Positions 1 through 7,239 are shown, numbered from the stretch's first letter. The stretch is 18,761 nt of DNA from Ventricola sp036297385 (GCA_036297385.1 JAXJLD010000171.1:1-18761); one strand, 5' to 3'. The notes: generated by a model from the letters alone, not told the origin. Made by a program: numbers and translations.

Positions 1-49
1 CGCAAAGCGGTCTACGATTGAAACGGGTTCAATCTGAGTGAAAGGTTTT
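1..49 (+). repeat. Intergenic repeat, copy 1 (truncated by window edge)
   Basis: This stretch contains the core TGAAACGGGTTCAAT and ends in AAAGGTTTT. About 44 of 49 bases match the 3' part of the copy at 13268-13395 (opposite strand), and the copy at 18376-18503 is a looser match. Only the 3' part of the 128-bp unit is inside the window; the 5' part with its two hairpins would lie to the left. It sits just downstream of the last minus-strand gene. No coding potential is evident. Confidence 0.8.
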
Positions 50-95
50 CGATTCCAGACAGGATCATGCCGTTTCTTGATCGAAGCAGCCATAA

Positions 96-139
96 GGGAT
101 ACGTTGAGCCTGCAATTCCGTGCAACTCGCATAGTCGCC
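96..139 (+). repeat. Second short repeat module, copy 1
   Basis: The segment from ACGTTG through ATTCCG to AGTCGC aligns without gaps to 13391-13434 at roughly three quarters identity. Here it lies in the same orientation as the adjacent 1-49 repeat. In the second copy its neighbour is inverted, so the two modules are separable pieces of a mosaic intergenic element. It lies partly under the 3' untranslated region of the gene ending at 153. Confidence 0.5.
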
Positions 140-152
140 TTCTCTGCCGCCG

Positions 153-1292
153 TCAGTTCTCCGGCATGGCAGACCGCAGAATCACGCACGAGAGCGTGCC
201 GTTTTCATCGAAATGAAGCTGCAACGCCCGCTCCTCCAGCGTATAATACAGGCTCTTGCCCGGCTCCAGCAGCGCATCAAACGCCGCGTCCTCATCCAGC
301 ACCTGCTCCTGCACCGGCTGTCCCAGCAGCGCGACAACCTCGGCCTCCGTGGTCTGTCCCGTGGTCAGCAGTCCGCCCATGCTCACGCGCGACGCACGAA
401 TGGCCGAAACAGGGGTCTTTTCTTCCTCCGTCTCAGCATACTTGGGAATCTCCACCGCATAGCCGCGCTCGCGCTCCAGCGGATACACCAGCGCATCGGT
501 CGTGTAGTCCGGGTCTGCCAGCGCGTAACGGATTTCTCCCAGAAGCTCGCCCAGCTTGAGGGACGGCTGCGCACTCACACTGCCGCTTCCGCACAGTGTC
601 TGCAAGGCATTCTCCTCGACCGTCGGGTGCGCCAGCGCATACACCGGGCTTTCCTCCCCGATGCAGCTCGCCAGCTCATGCCAATAGAATGTCACAGCGC
701 CGCTCGTTCCATCAAAATAGCGATAGCGATCCTCCGGCCAGTACACCGTCAGCCCCTGTTCATCGAAGGAAAAGCTGTCCGTGGGCATGGGCAGCAGGTC
801 GCTGTACTCCATGTAATCGCTCATGTTCTCCAGCACATCCTGCTCGATGATGGTTTCCATCCGCTCCAGTGCGCCGTTCCAATCGGCAAAGAGCTGCTCC
901 ATGCGGATCTCCTCGCCGGTTTCCAGATTCACATTCAGCGCCAGCGCGGTGCAGCCATCGCTGCTGTCCGCCTGCTCGCCCTTCCACAGCAGCGCCATCG
1001 ACGCGGTCTTTTCATCCTGCCAGAGCCGCCCTTGCTGCACGACCGCGCCGCGGTTCATCGCCGCCTGCGCCTTCTGCTGGGCAAATCGCGCCTCGATCTG
1101 TCCGTTAATGGCCAGCGCAGCTTCGCTCGGTGCAGCCGCCTTGCCCGTTTCATTCTGCTCCTCTGCCACGGAAAACACCGCGAGGCTGCTTCCGCTCGCC
1201 GCATCAGCCAGCTCCGTCAGTTCAATCCGCTCCGCAAGCGCGTATGCGGGAAGCAGCAGCGCCAGTGCAATCGCCGCAAAACCTTTTTTCAA
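153..1292 (-). CDS. Secreted DUF3298-like protein with C-terminal LGxP-type domain
   Basis: This is a predicted exported protein of 379 residues with no assigned function. A Lys-Lys start followed by a hydrophobic stretch ending PAYALA (about residues 1-20) looks like a signal peptide with an Ala-x-Ala cleavage site. Residues ~80-210 resemble the DUF3298/RsiV fold: alternating strands, an 'LNVNLETGEEI' hairpin, then a 'DEQGLTVYW' strand. The last ~70 residues contain 'LTTGQTTEAEVVALLGQP', like the G-x-(T/S)-x-x-x-V-x-x-x-LG-x-P motif of small BamE/DUF4309-like domains. I chose the TTG at 1292 because AAGGGGTGATT is a good ribosome site 8 nt upstream; the GTG at 1301 lies inside that site. It follows dpaB by about 117 nt with no terminator between, so read-through from dpaAB is possible. 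The domain calls rest on pattern recognition. Confidence 0.75.
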   Translation of the reverse strand: MKKGFAAIALALLLPAYALAERIELTELADAASGSSLAVFSVAEEQNETGKAAAPSEAALAINGQIEARFAQQKAQAAMNRGAVVQQGRLWQDEKTASMALLWKGEQADSSDGCTALALNVNLETGEEIRMEQLFADWNGALERMETIIEQDVLENMSDYMEYSDLLPMPTDSFSFDEQGLTVYWPEDRYRYFDGTSGAVTFYWHELASCIGEESPVYALAHPTVEENALQTLCGSGSVSAQPSLKLGELLGEIRYALADPDYTTDALVYPLERERGYAVEIPKYAETEEEKTPVSAIRASRVSMGGLLTTGQTTEAEVVALLGQPVQEQVLDEDAAFDALLEPGKSLYYTLEERALQLHFDENGTLSCVILRSAMPEN

Positions 1293-1409
1293 AGCAATCA
1301 CCCCTTCGTCTTTCGATCAGCAAAAACTCCTGTTTAAAAGACGAATCCAGCGCGGCTTTTCTTCCCGTTTTTTCCTGCGCCATTCAAAAAACTTTGTCTG
1401 CCGTGCCGG

Positions 1410-1982
1410 TCAGAAGATCATCGGCTGAAGCTGCCGTCCCTCCAGCGCCGCCTCTGCCGCCGGAAGAATCAGGTCAAAATCCGCCACGCAGCTCGTCGGC
1501 TTGCCGCGCGCATCATCCTGCGCAAAGGGGACAAAGAACACCCCGCGGCGCGCCATCAGCGTGCCGATACCCGACGCGGAAAACGCCAGCGCATCATTGG
1601 TCGATACAGCGATCAGCACTGGCCTGTCGTTGCGCCGGTGGCTCTTGACCGCCAGCGTCGGCGCGGTATCGTAAATGCCGCAGGCCAGCTTGCCCAGCGT
1701 ATTGCCCGTACACGGCGCAATCACCAGCAGATCCAGCAGCTTCTTGGGGCCGATTGGCTCTGCCTGCGCAATCGTGTGAATCACCGCCTCGCCCGTGATC
1801 TCCTCCGCCCGCTTCACCCAGTCCTGCGCACTGCCAAAGCGCGTGCTGGTCGCATACGCATTTTCGGACATGATCGGGATCACCCGATACCCCTTCTCCC
1901 TCAGCCGCTGCATCTGCGGAAATACCGCCGCAAATGTGCAGAAAGAACCCGTCACCGCAAAGCCGATCCGCGTCTCAGACAT
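1410..1982 (-). CDS. dpaB: Dipicolinate synthase subunit B
   Basis: This is the flavoprotein-like subunit (190 aa) of dipicolinate synthase. With DpaA it oxidises dihydrodipicolinate from the lysine pathway to dipicolinic acid in the mother cell; Ca-dipicolinate then fills the spore core. Sequence support: an N-terminal 'IGFAVTGSFCTF' typical of the DpaB/flavoprotein fold, then 'LLVIAPCTGNTLGKLA' and 'PVLIAVSTNDAL', both characteristic of SpoVFB. The start at 1982 is set by a strong AAGGAGG 8 nt upstream, and the ATG overlaps the dpaA stop by 8 nt (ATGTCTGA), which implies translational coupling. In Bacillus subtilis asd, dapG and dapA follow; here they do not, and the next gene encodes an unrelated secreted protein. 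Confidence 0.95.
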   Translation of the reverse strand: MSETRIGFAVTGSFCTFAAVFPQMQRLREKGYRVIPIMSENAYATSTRFGSAQDWVKRAEEITGEAVIHTIAQAEPIGPKKLLDLLVIAPCTGNTLGKLACGIYDTAPTLAVKSHRRNDRPVLIAVSTNDALAFSASGIGTLMARRGVFFVPFAQDDARGKPTSCVADFDLILPAAEAALEGRQLQPMIF

Positions 1983-2790
1983 CTTCTCTTCCTCCTTCAT
2001 CCGCTCCGCACCGCCGCTGCAATGCTTCAAACAGCGCCGCGCCCGCATCCAGCGGCGCATACCGCCCCGGAAGTCCGCTCTCCACCGCCATGCGCACATT
2101 CAGCCGCTTGGCCGTCTCCGGGTCTGCGCCATAAGGCGGGCTGGCCAGCTCGATAAGCAGCGCCTGAGAATCTATGCGCTCCAGCGCCACCTCGCTCAAA
2201 ACCCGCGCCGGCACGGTATTGAACACCACATCCGCCTGCGCACATGCCTGTGCAATGCGCTCAAGCGGCATCGGATGCGCCCCCATCGTATGCGCACGCT
2301 GCATCTGCGCTTCGCTCCGCGCACACACGATGACGAATGCCTCCAGCGCAGCCAGCCGTGCCGTCAGCGCCTGCCCGATTCGCCCCATGCCCGTGACGAC
2401 GCAGGTGGCGCCGAGCAGCGCACGCCCCGTCCGCTGCATGGCGCGTGCGATTGCCCCCTCCGCCGTCAGCTTGGCGTTCACCGTCAGGAACGCCTCGTCC
2501 TGCGCAGGGTCAAAGGCCGTCCGCCCCTCCCCCAGCTCCTGCGCCGTCACCCCGCTTCCGTGCAGCACCACGGCCTGCGGCGGCAGCAGCGCCAGCACGT
2601 GTTCCTTTTCCAGCTCCGTTCCCATCAGCTTGCCCTCTGCAAAGCTGTGCGGCCATGGCAGAATGACTGCATCCGCTGTTTCTCCCGCATCCTCCTCCCG
2701 GCAGATATGGCGCGTCTGCCAGCCCGCGCACCGTGCCGCGTCCATCGCGCCCAGCATCCGCGCATCTCCACCGAATGTCCATAGCTCCAT
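1975..2790 (-). CDS. dpaA: Dipicolinate synthase subunit A
   Basis: This is the NAD(P)-binding subunit (271 aa) of dipicolinate synthase, which acts with DpaB in the mother cell during spore maturation. The N-terminus carries 'FGGDARM', the FGGD.R motif of DpaA. A Rossmann fold follows at about residues 145-170, with glycine motif 'VVTGMGRIGQAL'. The C-terminal 'IELASPPYGAD' and 'GLPGRYAP' match the family. The frame stays open to 2952, but that extension runs through the upstream terminator and has no family resemblance. ATG codons at 2796 and 2790 are both possible. I prefer 2790 because GGGAGGGG then has normal spacing. It is the first gene of the dpaAB unit, directly downstream of the mscL terminator. 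Confidence 0.93.
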   Translation of the reverse strand: MELWTFGGDARMLGAMDAARCAGWQTRHICREEDAGETADAVILPWPHSFAEGKLMGTELEKEHVLALLPPQAVVLHGSGVTAQELGEGRTAFDPAQDEAFLTVNAKLTAEGAIARAMQRTGRALLGATCVVTGMGRIGQALTARLAALEAFVIVCARSEAQMQRAHTMGAHPMPLERIAQACAQADVVFNTVPARVLSEVALERIDSQALLIELASPPYGADPETAKRLNVRMAVESGLPGRYAPLDAGAALFEALQRRCGADEGGREDV

Positions 2791-2808
2791 CTGCATCCCC
2801 TCCCGGCG

Positions 2809-2837
2809 AAGATATGCGGCGCAAGAAGCCATCATGC
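2809..2837 (-). promoter_or_regulatory. Candidate sporulation (sigma-E/sigma-K type) promoter for dpaAB
   Basis: On the minus strand a CATATCTT element (2809-2816) resembles the CATA-like -10 of mother-cell sigma factors. A GCATGAT element lies 14 nt upstream (2831-2837). It sits in the only space between the mscL terminator and dpaA, and no TTGACA/TATAAT pair is visible there. In Bacillus subtilis the equivalent operon is sigma-K dependent. The leader would be very short. This is a weak call from a degenerate motif. Confidence 0.3.
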
Positions 2838-2854
2838 CCATTTTCCGCGCACAT

Positions 2855-2883
2855 AAAAACACCCCCTGAATGCTCAGAGGGTG
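2855..2883 (-). terminator. Rho-independent terminator after mscL
   Basis: Reading the minus strand, CACCCTCTGA pairs with TCAGGGGGTG (one mismatch) around a GCAT loop and is followed by five T's. It separates the M50-scpA-scpB-mscL operon from dpaAB. Confidence 0.85.
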
Positions 2884-2899
2884 CATTGATCGAATGACA

Positions 2900-3355
2900 T
2901 CACTTGTCCAGCATACTGGTGCAATGGCCGCAGCGTGTCGCATCGTCCGCAATCTCCATGCGGCAATACGGGCAAAGGCGCGGCTCCTTCTTGGGTGCGG
3001 GCGCGGGCTCCCTGCGCTTGAGGCGGTTCATCACCTTGATGACCAGAAACATACAGAACGCCACCAGAATAAAGTCGATGACATACTGCAAAAACGCTCC
3101 GTAGTTCACCGTGCCCACACCGGCAGCGGAGGCCGCCTCCACGCTGGCATAGTGCTGACCGTCCAGCGCATAAAACAGGCCGCCAAAGTTCACGCCGCCC
3201 GTCAGCAGCCCCAGCAGCGGCATAAAGATATCGTTGACCAGCGACGTGGTGATCTTGCCGAACGCACCGCCGATAATCACGCCGACCGCCATATCCACCA
3301 CGTTGCCGCGCATGGCAAACGCCTTGAATTCCTCAAAGAATTTTTTCATATCCAT
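2900..3355 (-). CDS. mscL: Large-conductance mechanosensitive channel with C-terminal zinc ribbon
   Basis: This inner-membrane channel (151 aa) opens under membrane tension during osmotic downshift to release solutes. The N-terminal amphipathic segment 'FFEEFKAFAMRGNVVDMAVG' and the pore helix with 'VIIGGAFGKITTSLVNDI' are classic MscL. The second TM helix is 'FLQYVIDFILVAFCMFLVIK', followed by a basic charged linker. The last ~25 residues add a CPYC-x12-CGHC double-cysteine motif, a predicted zinc ribbon that is absent from the E. coli protein. The start is ATG 3355 with a modest AAAGGA upstream; ATG 3349 is also possible. It lies 9 nt after scpB and is the last gene of the operon before the 2855-2883 terminator. 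Confidence 0.95.
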   Translation of the reverse strand: MDMKKFFEEFKAFAMRGNVVDMAVGVIIGGAFGKITTSLVNDIFMPLLGLLTGGVNFGGLFYALDGQHYASVEAASAAGVGTVNYGAFLQYVIDFILVAFCMFLVIKVMNRLKRREPAPAPKKEPRLCPYCRMEIADDATRCGHCTSMLDK

Positions 3356-3364
3356 GGTATTCCT

Positions 3365-4048
3365 TTACGGCTGCATTTCGTCCGCTGCGCCGCCTTCTTC
3401 CCTATTCTCTGTTTCGCCTGCCAGTTCTGTCTCCGGTTCGCTTTCCTGCCCCTTTTCGCCCGCATCCAGCTTGCCTGCCAGCTTGGAAAAGTCGATTTCC
3501 GGCAGCTCCGCAAGAGACGAGATGCAGAAATGGCGCAGGAAAGCATCCGTCGTGCCATAGAGAATCGGCCGTCCCAGCGCTTCCTTGCGCCCGACCTCCT
3601 CGATCAACCCCTTTGTCACCAGCGACTGCACGGAATAATCGCACTTCACGCCGCGCACCTGCTCAACTTCCGCCTTCGTCGCCGGCTGGCGATAGGCAAT
3701 CACCGCCAGCGTCTCCATCACCGCCTGCGAAAGCGACTGCCGCTGCACGGGCTGGAGCAGCTTTTCCACATAGGGCGCGTAGTCCGGGCGCGTGGCAAGC
3801 TGAACGTGCGCACCAAAGCGCAGCAGCCGCAGGCCGCGCCGGTCAAAGTCATAGCCGCTTTCCAGCGCATCCAGCGTCTCGTCCAGCTCCGCCTCCGTCA
3901 GCTCCATCGCGCGGCAAAGCTCCTTTTTTTCCACCGCGTCGCCGGTCACAAACAAAATAGCCTCCACGACGCCCACGCGATCCTTAAGCTCCAGCTTCGT
4001 CCGCTCCGTCTCCACCGGCGGCTGCGTCTGATTCTCCATCTTCCCCAT
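3365..4048 (-). CDS. scpB: Segregation and condensation protein B
   Basis: ScpB (227 aa) is the winged-helix (kite) subunit that binds ScpA and forms the bacterial SMC complex for chromosome condensation and segregation on the nucleoid. Family hallmarks are 'VEAILFVTGDAVEKKEL' near residue 28, 'LSQAVMETLAVIAYRQPATKAEVEQVRGV' through the middle, and 'LIEEVGRKEALGRPILYGTT', the typical C-terminal winged-helix end. A Glu/Ala-rich tail of ~35 residues follows and is probably disordered. The start overlaps the scpA 3' end by about 65 nt. ATG 4048 and ATG 4039 both have purine-rich sequence upstream, so the exact start is uncertain. The scpA-scpB order is as in most Firmicutes. Confidence 0.96.
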   Translation of the reverse strand: MGKMENQTQPPVETERTKLELKDRVGVVEAILFVTGDAVEKKELCRAMELTEAELDETLDALESGYDFDRRGLRLLRFGAHVQLATRPDYAPYVEKLLQPVQRQSLSQAVMETLAVIAYRQPATKAEVEQVRGVKCDYSVQSLVTKGLIEEVGRKEALGRPILYGTTDAFLRHFCISSLAELPEIDFSKLAGKLDAGEKGQESEPETELAGETENREEGGAADEMQP

Positions 4049-4769
4049 CCCTTCTTCCGGGCATAATCAGGATATCGTCATACGCCCGTTCCTGCTGTGC
4101 GTGCAGCCTGCCCAGCTTGAGCAGCTCGAGCATGGCCATGAAATACGAGACAATCTCATCCCGCGTCACCTGATCGGACAGCAAATCCGAAAAGAGCACC
4201 GGACCCTTGCGCAGCCTGCGCGTCAGGTTGAATGTGCATTGCTCGATGGTAAACTTATCCCGCGTGATCGCGCGGAACACGCGCCCCGGCTCGTCCTGCG
4301 CGGTCTGGCGGGCGATGATGCGCTCCAGCGCACGCACCAGACCTGCCAGCGTCAGACCCGTCAGCTCCACAGGCTGCGGCGGCAGCGGATACTCCTCCGG
4401 CAGCTTGGAAAAGACCTGCATGGCAGCCTGCTCAAACGCCTTCATCCTGCCTGCGCTCTCCTTGTAGAGCTTGTATTCCTCCAGCCTGCGGATGAGCGCC
4501 TGCTCCGGCGTCTCCCCACCCTCCTCCTCCGGCTCAGGCGGGCGGGGCAGCAGCGCACGGGATTTGATTTCCAGCAACGTAGCCGCCATGGTCAGGAATT
4601 CGCTGGCCACGTCCATGTCCAGCTCCTCGATTCCCTCCAGAGAAGCGAGGTACTGCTCGGTAATCTCTGATACGAAGATGTCCTTAATGTCCACCTTTGC
4701 CCGGGTAATCAGATGCAGCAGCAGGTCAAGCGGCCCTTCAAACTGCTTGAGCGATACGATGTACGCCAT
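3984..4769 (-). CDS. scpA: Segregation and condensation protein A
   Basis: ScpA (261 aa) is the kleisin subunit that bridges the SMC heads and recruits ScpB. The N-terminus has the diagnostic 'FEGPLDLLLHLITRAKVDI' and 'ITEQYLASL'. 'ASEFLTMAATLLEIKSRALL' follows at about residue 55. The C-terminus has the winged helix with 'LFSDLLSDQVTRDEIVSYFMAMLELLKLGRL'. The tail after ~245 is Gly/Asp/Ala-rich and coincides with the scpB overlap. The ATG at 4769 is 3 nt after the stop of the M50 protease gene and is preceded by GGGGGTAAGGC, so the three genes are very likely cotranscribed. Pairing of a site-2-type protease with scpAB recurs in Firmicutes. Confidence 0.97.
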   Translation of the reverse strand: MAYIVSLKQFEGPLDLLLHLITRAKVDIKDIFVSEITEQYLASLEGIEELDMDVASEFLTMAATLLEIKSRALLPRPPEPEEEGGETPEQALIRRLEEYKLYKESAGRMKAFEQAAMQVFSKLPEEYPLPPQPVELTGLTLAGLVRALERIIARQTAQDEPGRVFRAITRDKFTIEQCTFNLTRRLRKGPVLFSDLLSDQVTRDEIVSYFMAMLELLKLGRLHAQQERAYDDILIMPGRRDGEDGESDAAAGGDGADEAGA

Positions 4770-4772
4770 GCC

Positions 4773-5552
4773 TTACCCCCAGATCATGGAAATCGGCCAG
4801 AGCAGCAGATCCTGCGCGGGATACACCACCGCCGAGATGATCCGACCCAGCACGCCCATGGCCGAGAGAATCAGCACGACCACCATGCCCACATTGAACG
4901 CGCGGCCGGAGAGATTGATGCGACCCTTGAACAGGATGTCGTTGAACACATGGTAGCCGTCCAGCGGCGGCAGCGGAATGAGGTTGAACACTGCGAGGTT
5001 CAGGTTCACCAGCGCCGTATAGGCAAACAGGCGCACAAACGGCGACAGCCACGGATGCGCCATCAGCGGGCCGAAGTCCGCCACGCCGGTGCCGCTGATG
5101 ATCGACCAGACCGCATTGTAGCGATAGCTGACCACCGTGGACAGCCCCACCTCCGCCAGCACCTCCGGCGCCCACATAAACGCGCTCACCATCACCGACA
5201 GCAGCGTGAACAGCGCAAACAGCAGGATATTGACCGTAATGCCCGCAAGGCTCACCTTGATATCGGCCTTGCGGCGATCCCCCTTGTAGTTCCACGGATT
5301 GACCGGCACCGGCTTGGCATAGCCAAAGCCCGCGAAGAACATCAGCAGCGTGCCGATGGGGTCGAGATGGCGCAGCGGATTGAGCGAGAGCCGCCCCGCA
5401 CGCTTGGCCGTGTCATCGCCGCAGCGATAGGCCACATAAGCGTGCGCCCACTCGTGACAGCACAGGCCGATCAGCACGGCCAGAACGCGAAAAACCGCCT
5501 GATCCAAAAAGGCCAGCGGCTCTGCAAAAAACGTGGACAGATCACCCAACAT
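4773..5552 (-). CDS. Site-2-type zinc metalloprotease, M50 family
   Basis: This polytopic membrane protease (259 aa) has the YwhC-like subgroup architecture. Zinc ligands are in HEWAH (residues 33-37 from the chosen start) within the first hydrophobic region. 'NPLRHLDPIGTLLM' and 'GFGYAKPVPVNP' are typical of this subgroup. The third zinc ligand is the Asp of 'NLIPLPPLDGYHV' in the membrane-embedded C-terminal half. About five to six TM segments are visible. The substrate is unknown. I chose ATG 5552 because GGAGG lies 6 nt upstream; the frame extends to 5582 but has no ribosome site there. It is the first gene of the operon with scpA, scpB and mscL. It resembles SpoIVFB only generally, so I do not assign a sporulation role. 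Confidence 0.92.
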   Translation of the reverse strand: MLGDLSTFFAEPLAFLDQAVFRVLAVLIGLCCHEWAHAYVAYRCGDDTAKRAGRLSLNPLRHLDPIGTLLMFFAGFGYAKPVPVNPWNYKGDRRKADIKVSLAGITVNILLFALFTLLSVMVSAFMWAPEVLAEVGLSTVVSYRYNAVWSIISGTGVADFGPLMAHPWLSPFVRLFAYTALVNLNLAVFNLIPLPPLDGYHVFNDILFKGRINLSGRAFNVGMVVVLILSAMGVLGRIISAVVYPAQDLLLWPISMIWG

Positions 5553-5584
5553 TCGTTTCCTCCGGTTTGCGATATATCTCAATT

Positions 5585-5613
5585 ATTGTAGCGCAGCCCG
5601 GATTTTCTGTCAA
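5585..5613 (-). promoter_or_regulatory. Sigma-A promoter for M50-scpA-scpB-mscL operon
   Basis: On the minus strand a perfect TTGACA (5608-5613) and TACAAT (5585-5590) are separated by 17 bp. The start codon at 5552 is about 27 nt beyond the expected transcription start. It lies between the sigE terminator and the operon. Confidence 0.85.
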
Positions 5614-5629
5614 GCGCTTTGCGGCGCAG

Positions 5630-5672
5630 GCAAAGCAAAAGCGCCCCTTCCCCGCCGCCGGAGAAGAGACGC
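5630..5672 (-). terminator. Rho-independent terminator after sigE
   Basis: On the minus strand a 13-bp stem (5660-5672 with 5641-5653, including some G-U pairs) closes a GGCGGC loop and is followed by TTTTGCTTT. It is 10 nt past the sigE stop and isolates the spoIIG operon from the next promoter. Confidence 0.75.
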
Positions 5673-5682
5673 CCATGTTCCT

Positions 5683-6405
5683 TTATCCCATCTGCACCAT
5701 GTCCTTGTGCAGCCGCAGCAGGATGCGCTTTTCCAGCCGGGAGATATAGCTCTGGCTGATGCCCATGATGTCCGCCACTTCCTTCTGCGTCTTTTCCACG
5801 CCGCCGCCCAGCCCGAAGCGCAGGCGCATGATCTCCTTTTCCCGAAGGGAGAGCCGCGAGAGCGCCGTGGCGAGCATCTGCCGCTCCACCGTCTCCTCAA
5901 TGCTCCTGTACACCATGTCCCCGTCCGTGCCCAGCACATCCGAGAGCAGCAGCTCGTTGCCGTCCCAGTCGGTATTGAGCGGCTCGTCCAGCGAAACCTC
6001 CAGCTTCTGGCGGCTGGTGCGCCGCAGGAACATGAGAATCTCGTTCTCGATGCAGCGCGAGGCATACGTCGCCAGCTTGATCTTCTTCGTGGGGTCAAAC
6101 GTGTTGACCGCTTTAATCAGGCCGATGGTGCCGATGGAGATCAAGTCCTCCAGCCCCACGCCCGTGTTTTCAAACTTGCGGGCAATGTACACCACCAATC
6201 GCAGGTTGTGCTCGATGAGCACCTTGCGCACCGCCTCCGGCTCTGCTTTCAGGCGCGCAAACAGCGCACTCTCCTCCTCCCGGCTCAGCGGCGCGGGCAG
6301 CGAATCGCTCCCGCCGATGTATGCGACCGTCCCCTCCGGCCGCAGGATGACCCAGCCCGGTCTTGCCAGCCGCTGCGCCATGCTCGTCTTACTCACCTGT
6401 TCCAT
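5683..6405 (-). CDS. sigE: Sporulation RNA polymerase sigma-E factor precursor
   Basis: SigE (240 aa) is the early mother-cell sigma factor, made as an inactive membrane-associated precursor and cleaved by SpoIIGA. The match to Bacillus SigE is strong: 'YIGGSDSLPAPLS' just after the pro-sequence, 'RKFENTGVGLEDLISIGTIG' in region 2, 'YASRCIENEILMFLRR', 'WDGNELLLSDVLGTD', and the region 4 helix-turn-helix 'KEVADIMGISQSYISRLEKR'. By alignment the pro-sequence is about residues 1-28 and is poorly conserved, which is common. The start has AAGGGGGAG with good spacing. It lies 24 nt after spoIIGA in the spoIIG operon order. SigG and SigK are less likely given the YIGGS junction. Confidence 0.97.
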   Translation of the reverse strand: MEQVSKTSMAQRLARPGWVILRPEGTVAYIGGSDSLPAPLSREEESALFARLKAEPEAVRKVLIEHNLRLVVYIARKFENTGVGLEDLISIGTIGLIKAVNTFDPTKKIKLATYASRCIENEILMFLRRTSRQKLEVSLDEPLNTDWDGNELLLSDVLGTDGDMVYRSIEETVERQMLATALSRLSLREKEIMRLRFGLGGGVEKTQKEVADIMGISQSYISRLEKRILLRLHKDMVQMG

Positions 6406-6429
6406 ATTCCGCTCCCCCTTCGCTCTTCT

Positions 6430-7188
6430 TCATGATTCAAGGTTTTCTTCCAGCAGCGCCGCCGGCACCAGCGCCGGCGCACCCGTGCGCAAACCCGGCG
6501 AAAGCGCCACCACCGCGCGCACCGCCTGCCGCCGCCCCTCCGTCTCCAGCCAGATGGTCTGCGGCGTAAGCACGCCCATCATCTGCCGCCCGCCGGCAGT
6601 ATCCGCAAAGATTGGCCGAAGCGCCACGCCGGAGAGGCCCATGCTCCGCCTGCCCGCTTCCTCCGGCAGAACGATCACCGGCAGGTGCGTCAGATAATCG
6701 CGCAGCGTGTTTCCGCTGTCCAGCATCGCTTCAAACGCCGCCGTTTGACCGCGATACAGGCAGATGCAGCGCACCCGCGTCGGCTGTACGCCGCGCCTCA
6801 TTCTGCGGATGCGCAGCGCCGCCGTCAGCACACAGAGCCCCCCCAGCGCATAGGCTGCTTTAGAATCGCCCAGCGCACCGGAAAGCGCCAGCACCACGCC
6901 GCCCAGCAGCCCCGCCGCGCACAGCAGCAGCCCGCCATAGCGCAAAGGCCGCCGCAGCGCAGGCCGTCCGCAGGCGACCGCCATCATGCCCACTGCCATC
7001 GGCAGCCACAGTGCCGCCGTCACCCCACGCGAAAGGGCCATCATCCGCGTTCCCTGCGCCGCCAGCGCACCCAGCAGCCCCGCCGCCAGCACGCGCCCCC
7101 ACCTGACCTGTCCACACGAGAGGCGAATCGCCAGCAGGAGCATCACCACATTCATGCCTGTATCCAGCCCGATGAGCGCTGTGGTCAA
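6430..7188 (-). CDS. spoIIGA: Sigma-E processing peptidase
   Basis: SpoIIGA (252 aa) is a membrane aspartic protease that, in the septal membrane and triggered from the forespore, cleaves pro-SigE. The N-terminal ~120 residues are several hydrophobic segments. The C-terminal domain has the catalytic loop 'AMLDSGNTLRDYL', with Asp at about residue 157. The protein is somewhat shorter than the ~309-aa Bacillus protein. The call rests on the DSGN motif, topology and position directly before sigE. The start is uncertain: TTG 7188 abuts AAAGGGGG with no spacer, the in-frame stop TAA lies three codons upstream, and the next ATG (7155) would cut into the first TM segment. Confidence 0.92.
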   Translation of the reverse strand: MTTALIGLDTGMNVVMLLLAIRLSCGQVRWGRVLAAGLLGALAAQGTRMMALSRGVTAALWLPMAVGMMAVACGRPALRRPLRYGGLLLCAAGLLGGVVLALSGALGDSKAAYALGGLCVLTAALRIRRMRRGVQPTRVRCICLYRGQTAAFEAMLDSGNTLRDYLTHLPVIVLPEEAGRRSMGLSGVALRPIFADTAGGRQMMGVLTPQTIWLETEGRRQAVRAVVALSPGLRTGAPALVPAALLEENLES

Positions 7189-7205
7189 CCCCCTTTACAT
7201 GAGCC

Positions 7206-7239
7206 ATTATAGCCCCCCGTCCGCCTTTTCCCTGTCGTT
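7206..7239 (-). promoter_or_regulatory. spoIIG promoter (-10 TATAAT, no consensus -35)
   Basis: On the minus strand a perfect TATAAT (7206-7211) lies just upstream of spoIIGA. No TTGACA-like -35 is present at 17 bp or at the 22-bp spacing known for Bacillus spoIIG. Around -35, AACGACA (7233-7239, 5 of 7 to an inverted Spo0A box) is seen instead. An activator-dependent promoter would look like this. The expected transcription start near 7199 gives a leader of only about 11 nt. Confidence 0.7.

Noticed and set aside
213..1337. Plus-strand open frame of 374 codons opposite the DUF3298-like gene
   Set aside because: The minus frame has a signal peptide, ribosome site and domain resemblance. The plus frame has none.
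2791..2952. N-terminal extension of dpaA up to 2952
   Set aside because: It passes through the mscL terminator hairpin, lacks a ribosome site, and family members begin at the FGGD motif region.
4773..5552. Assignment of the M50 protease as SpoIVFB
   Set aside because: It has the YwhC-like motifs and a scpAB context, with no SpoIVFA neighbour; a pro-sigma-K protease role is not supported.
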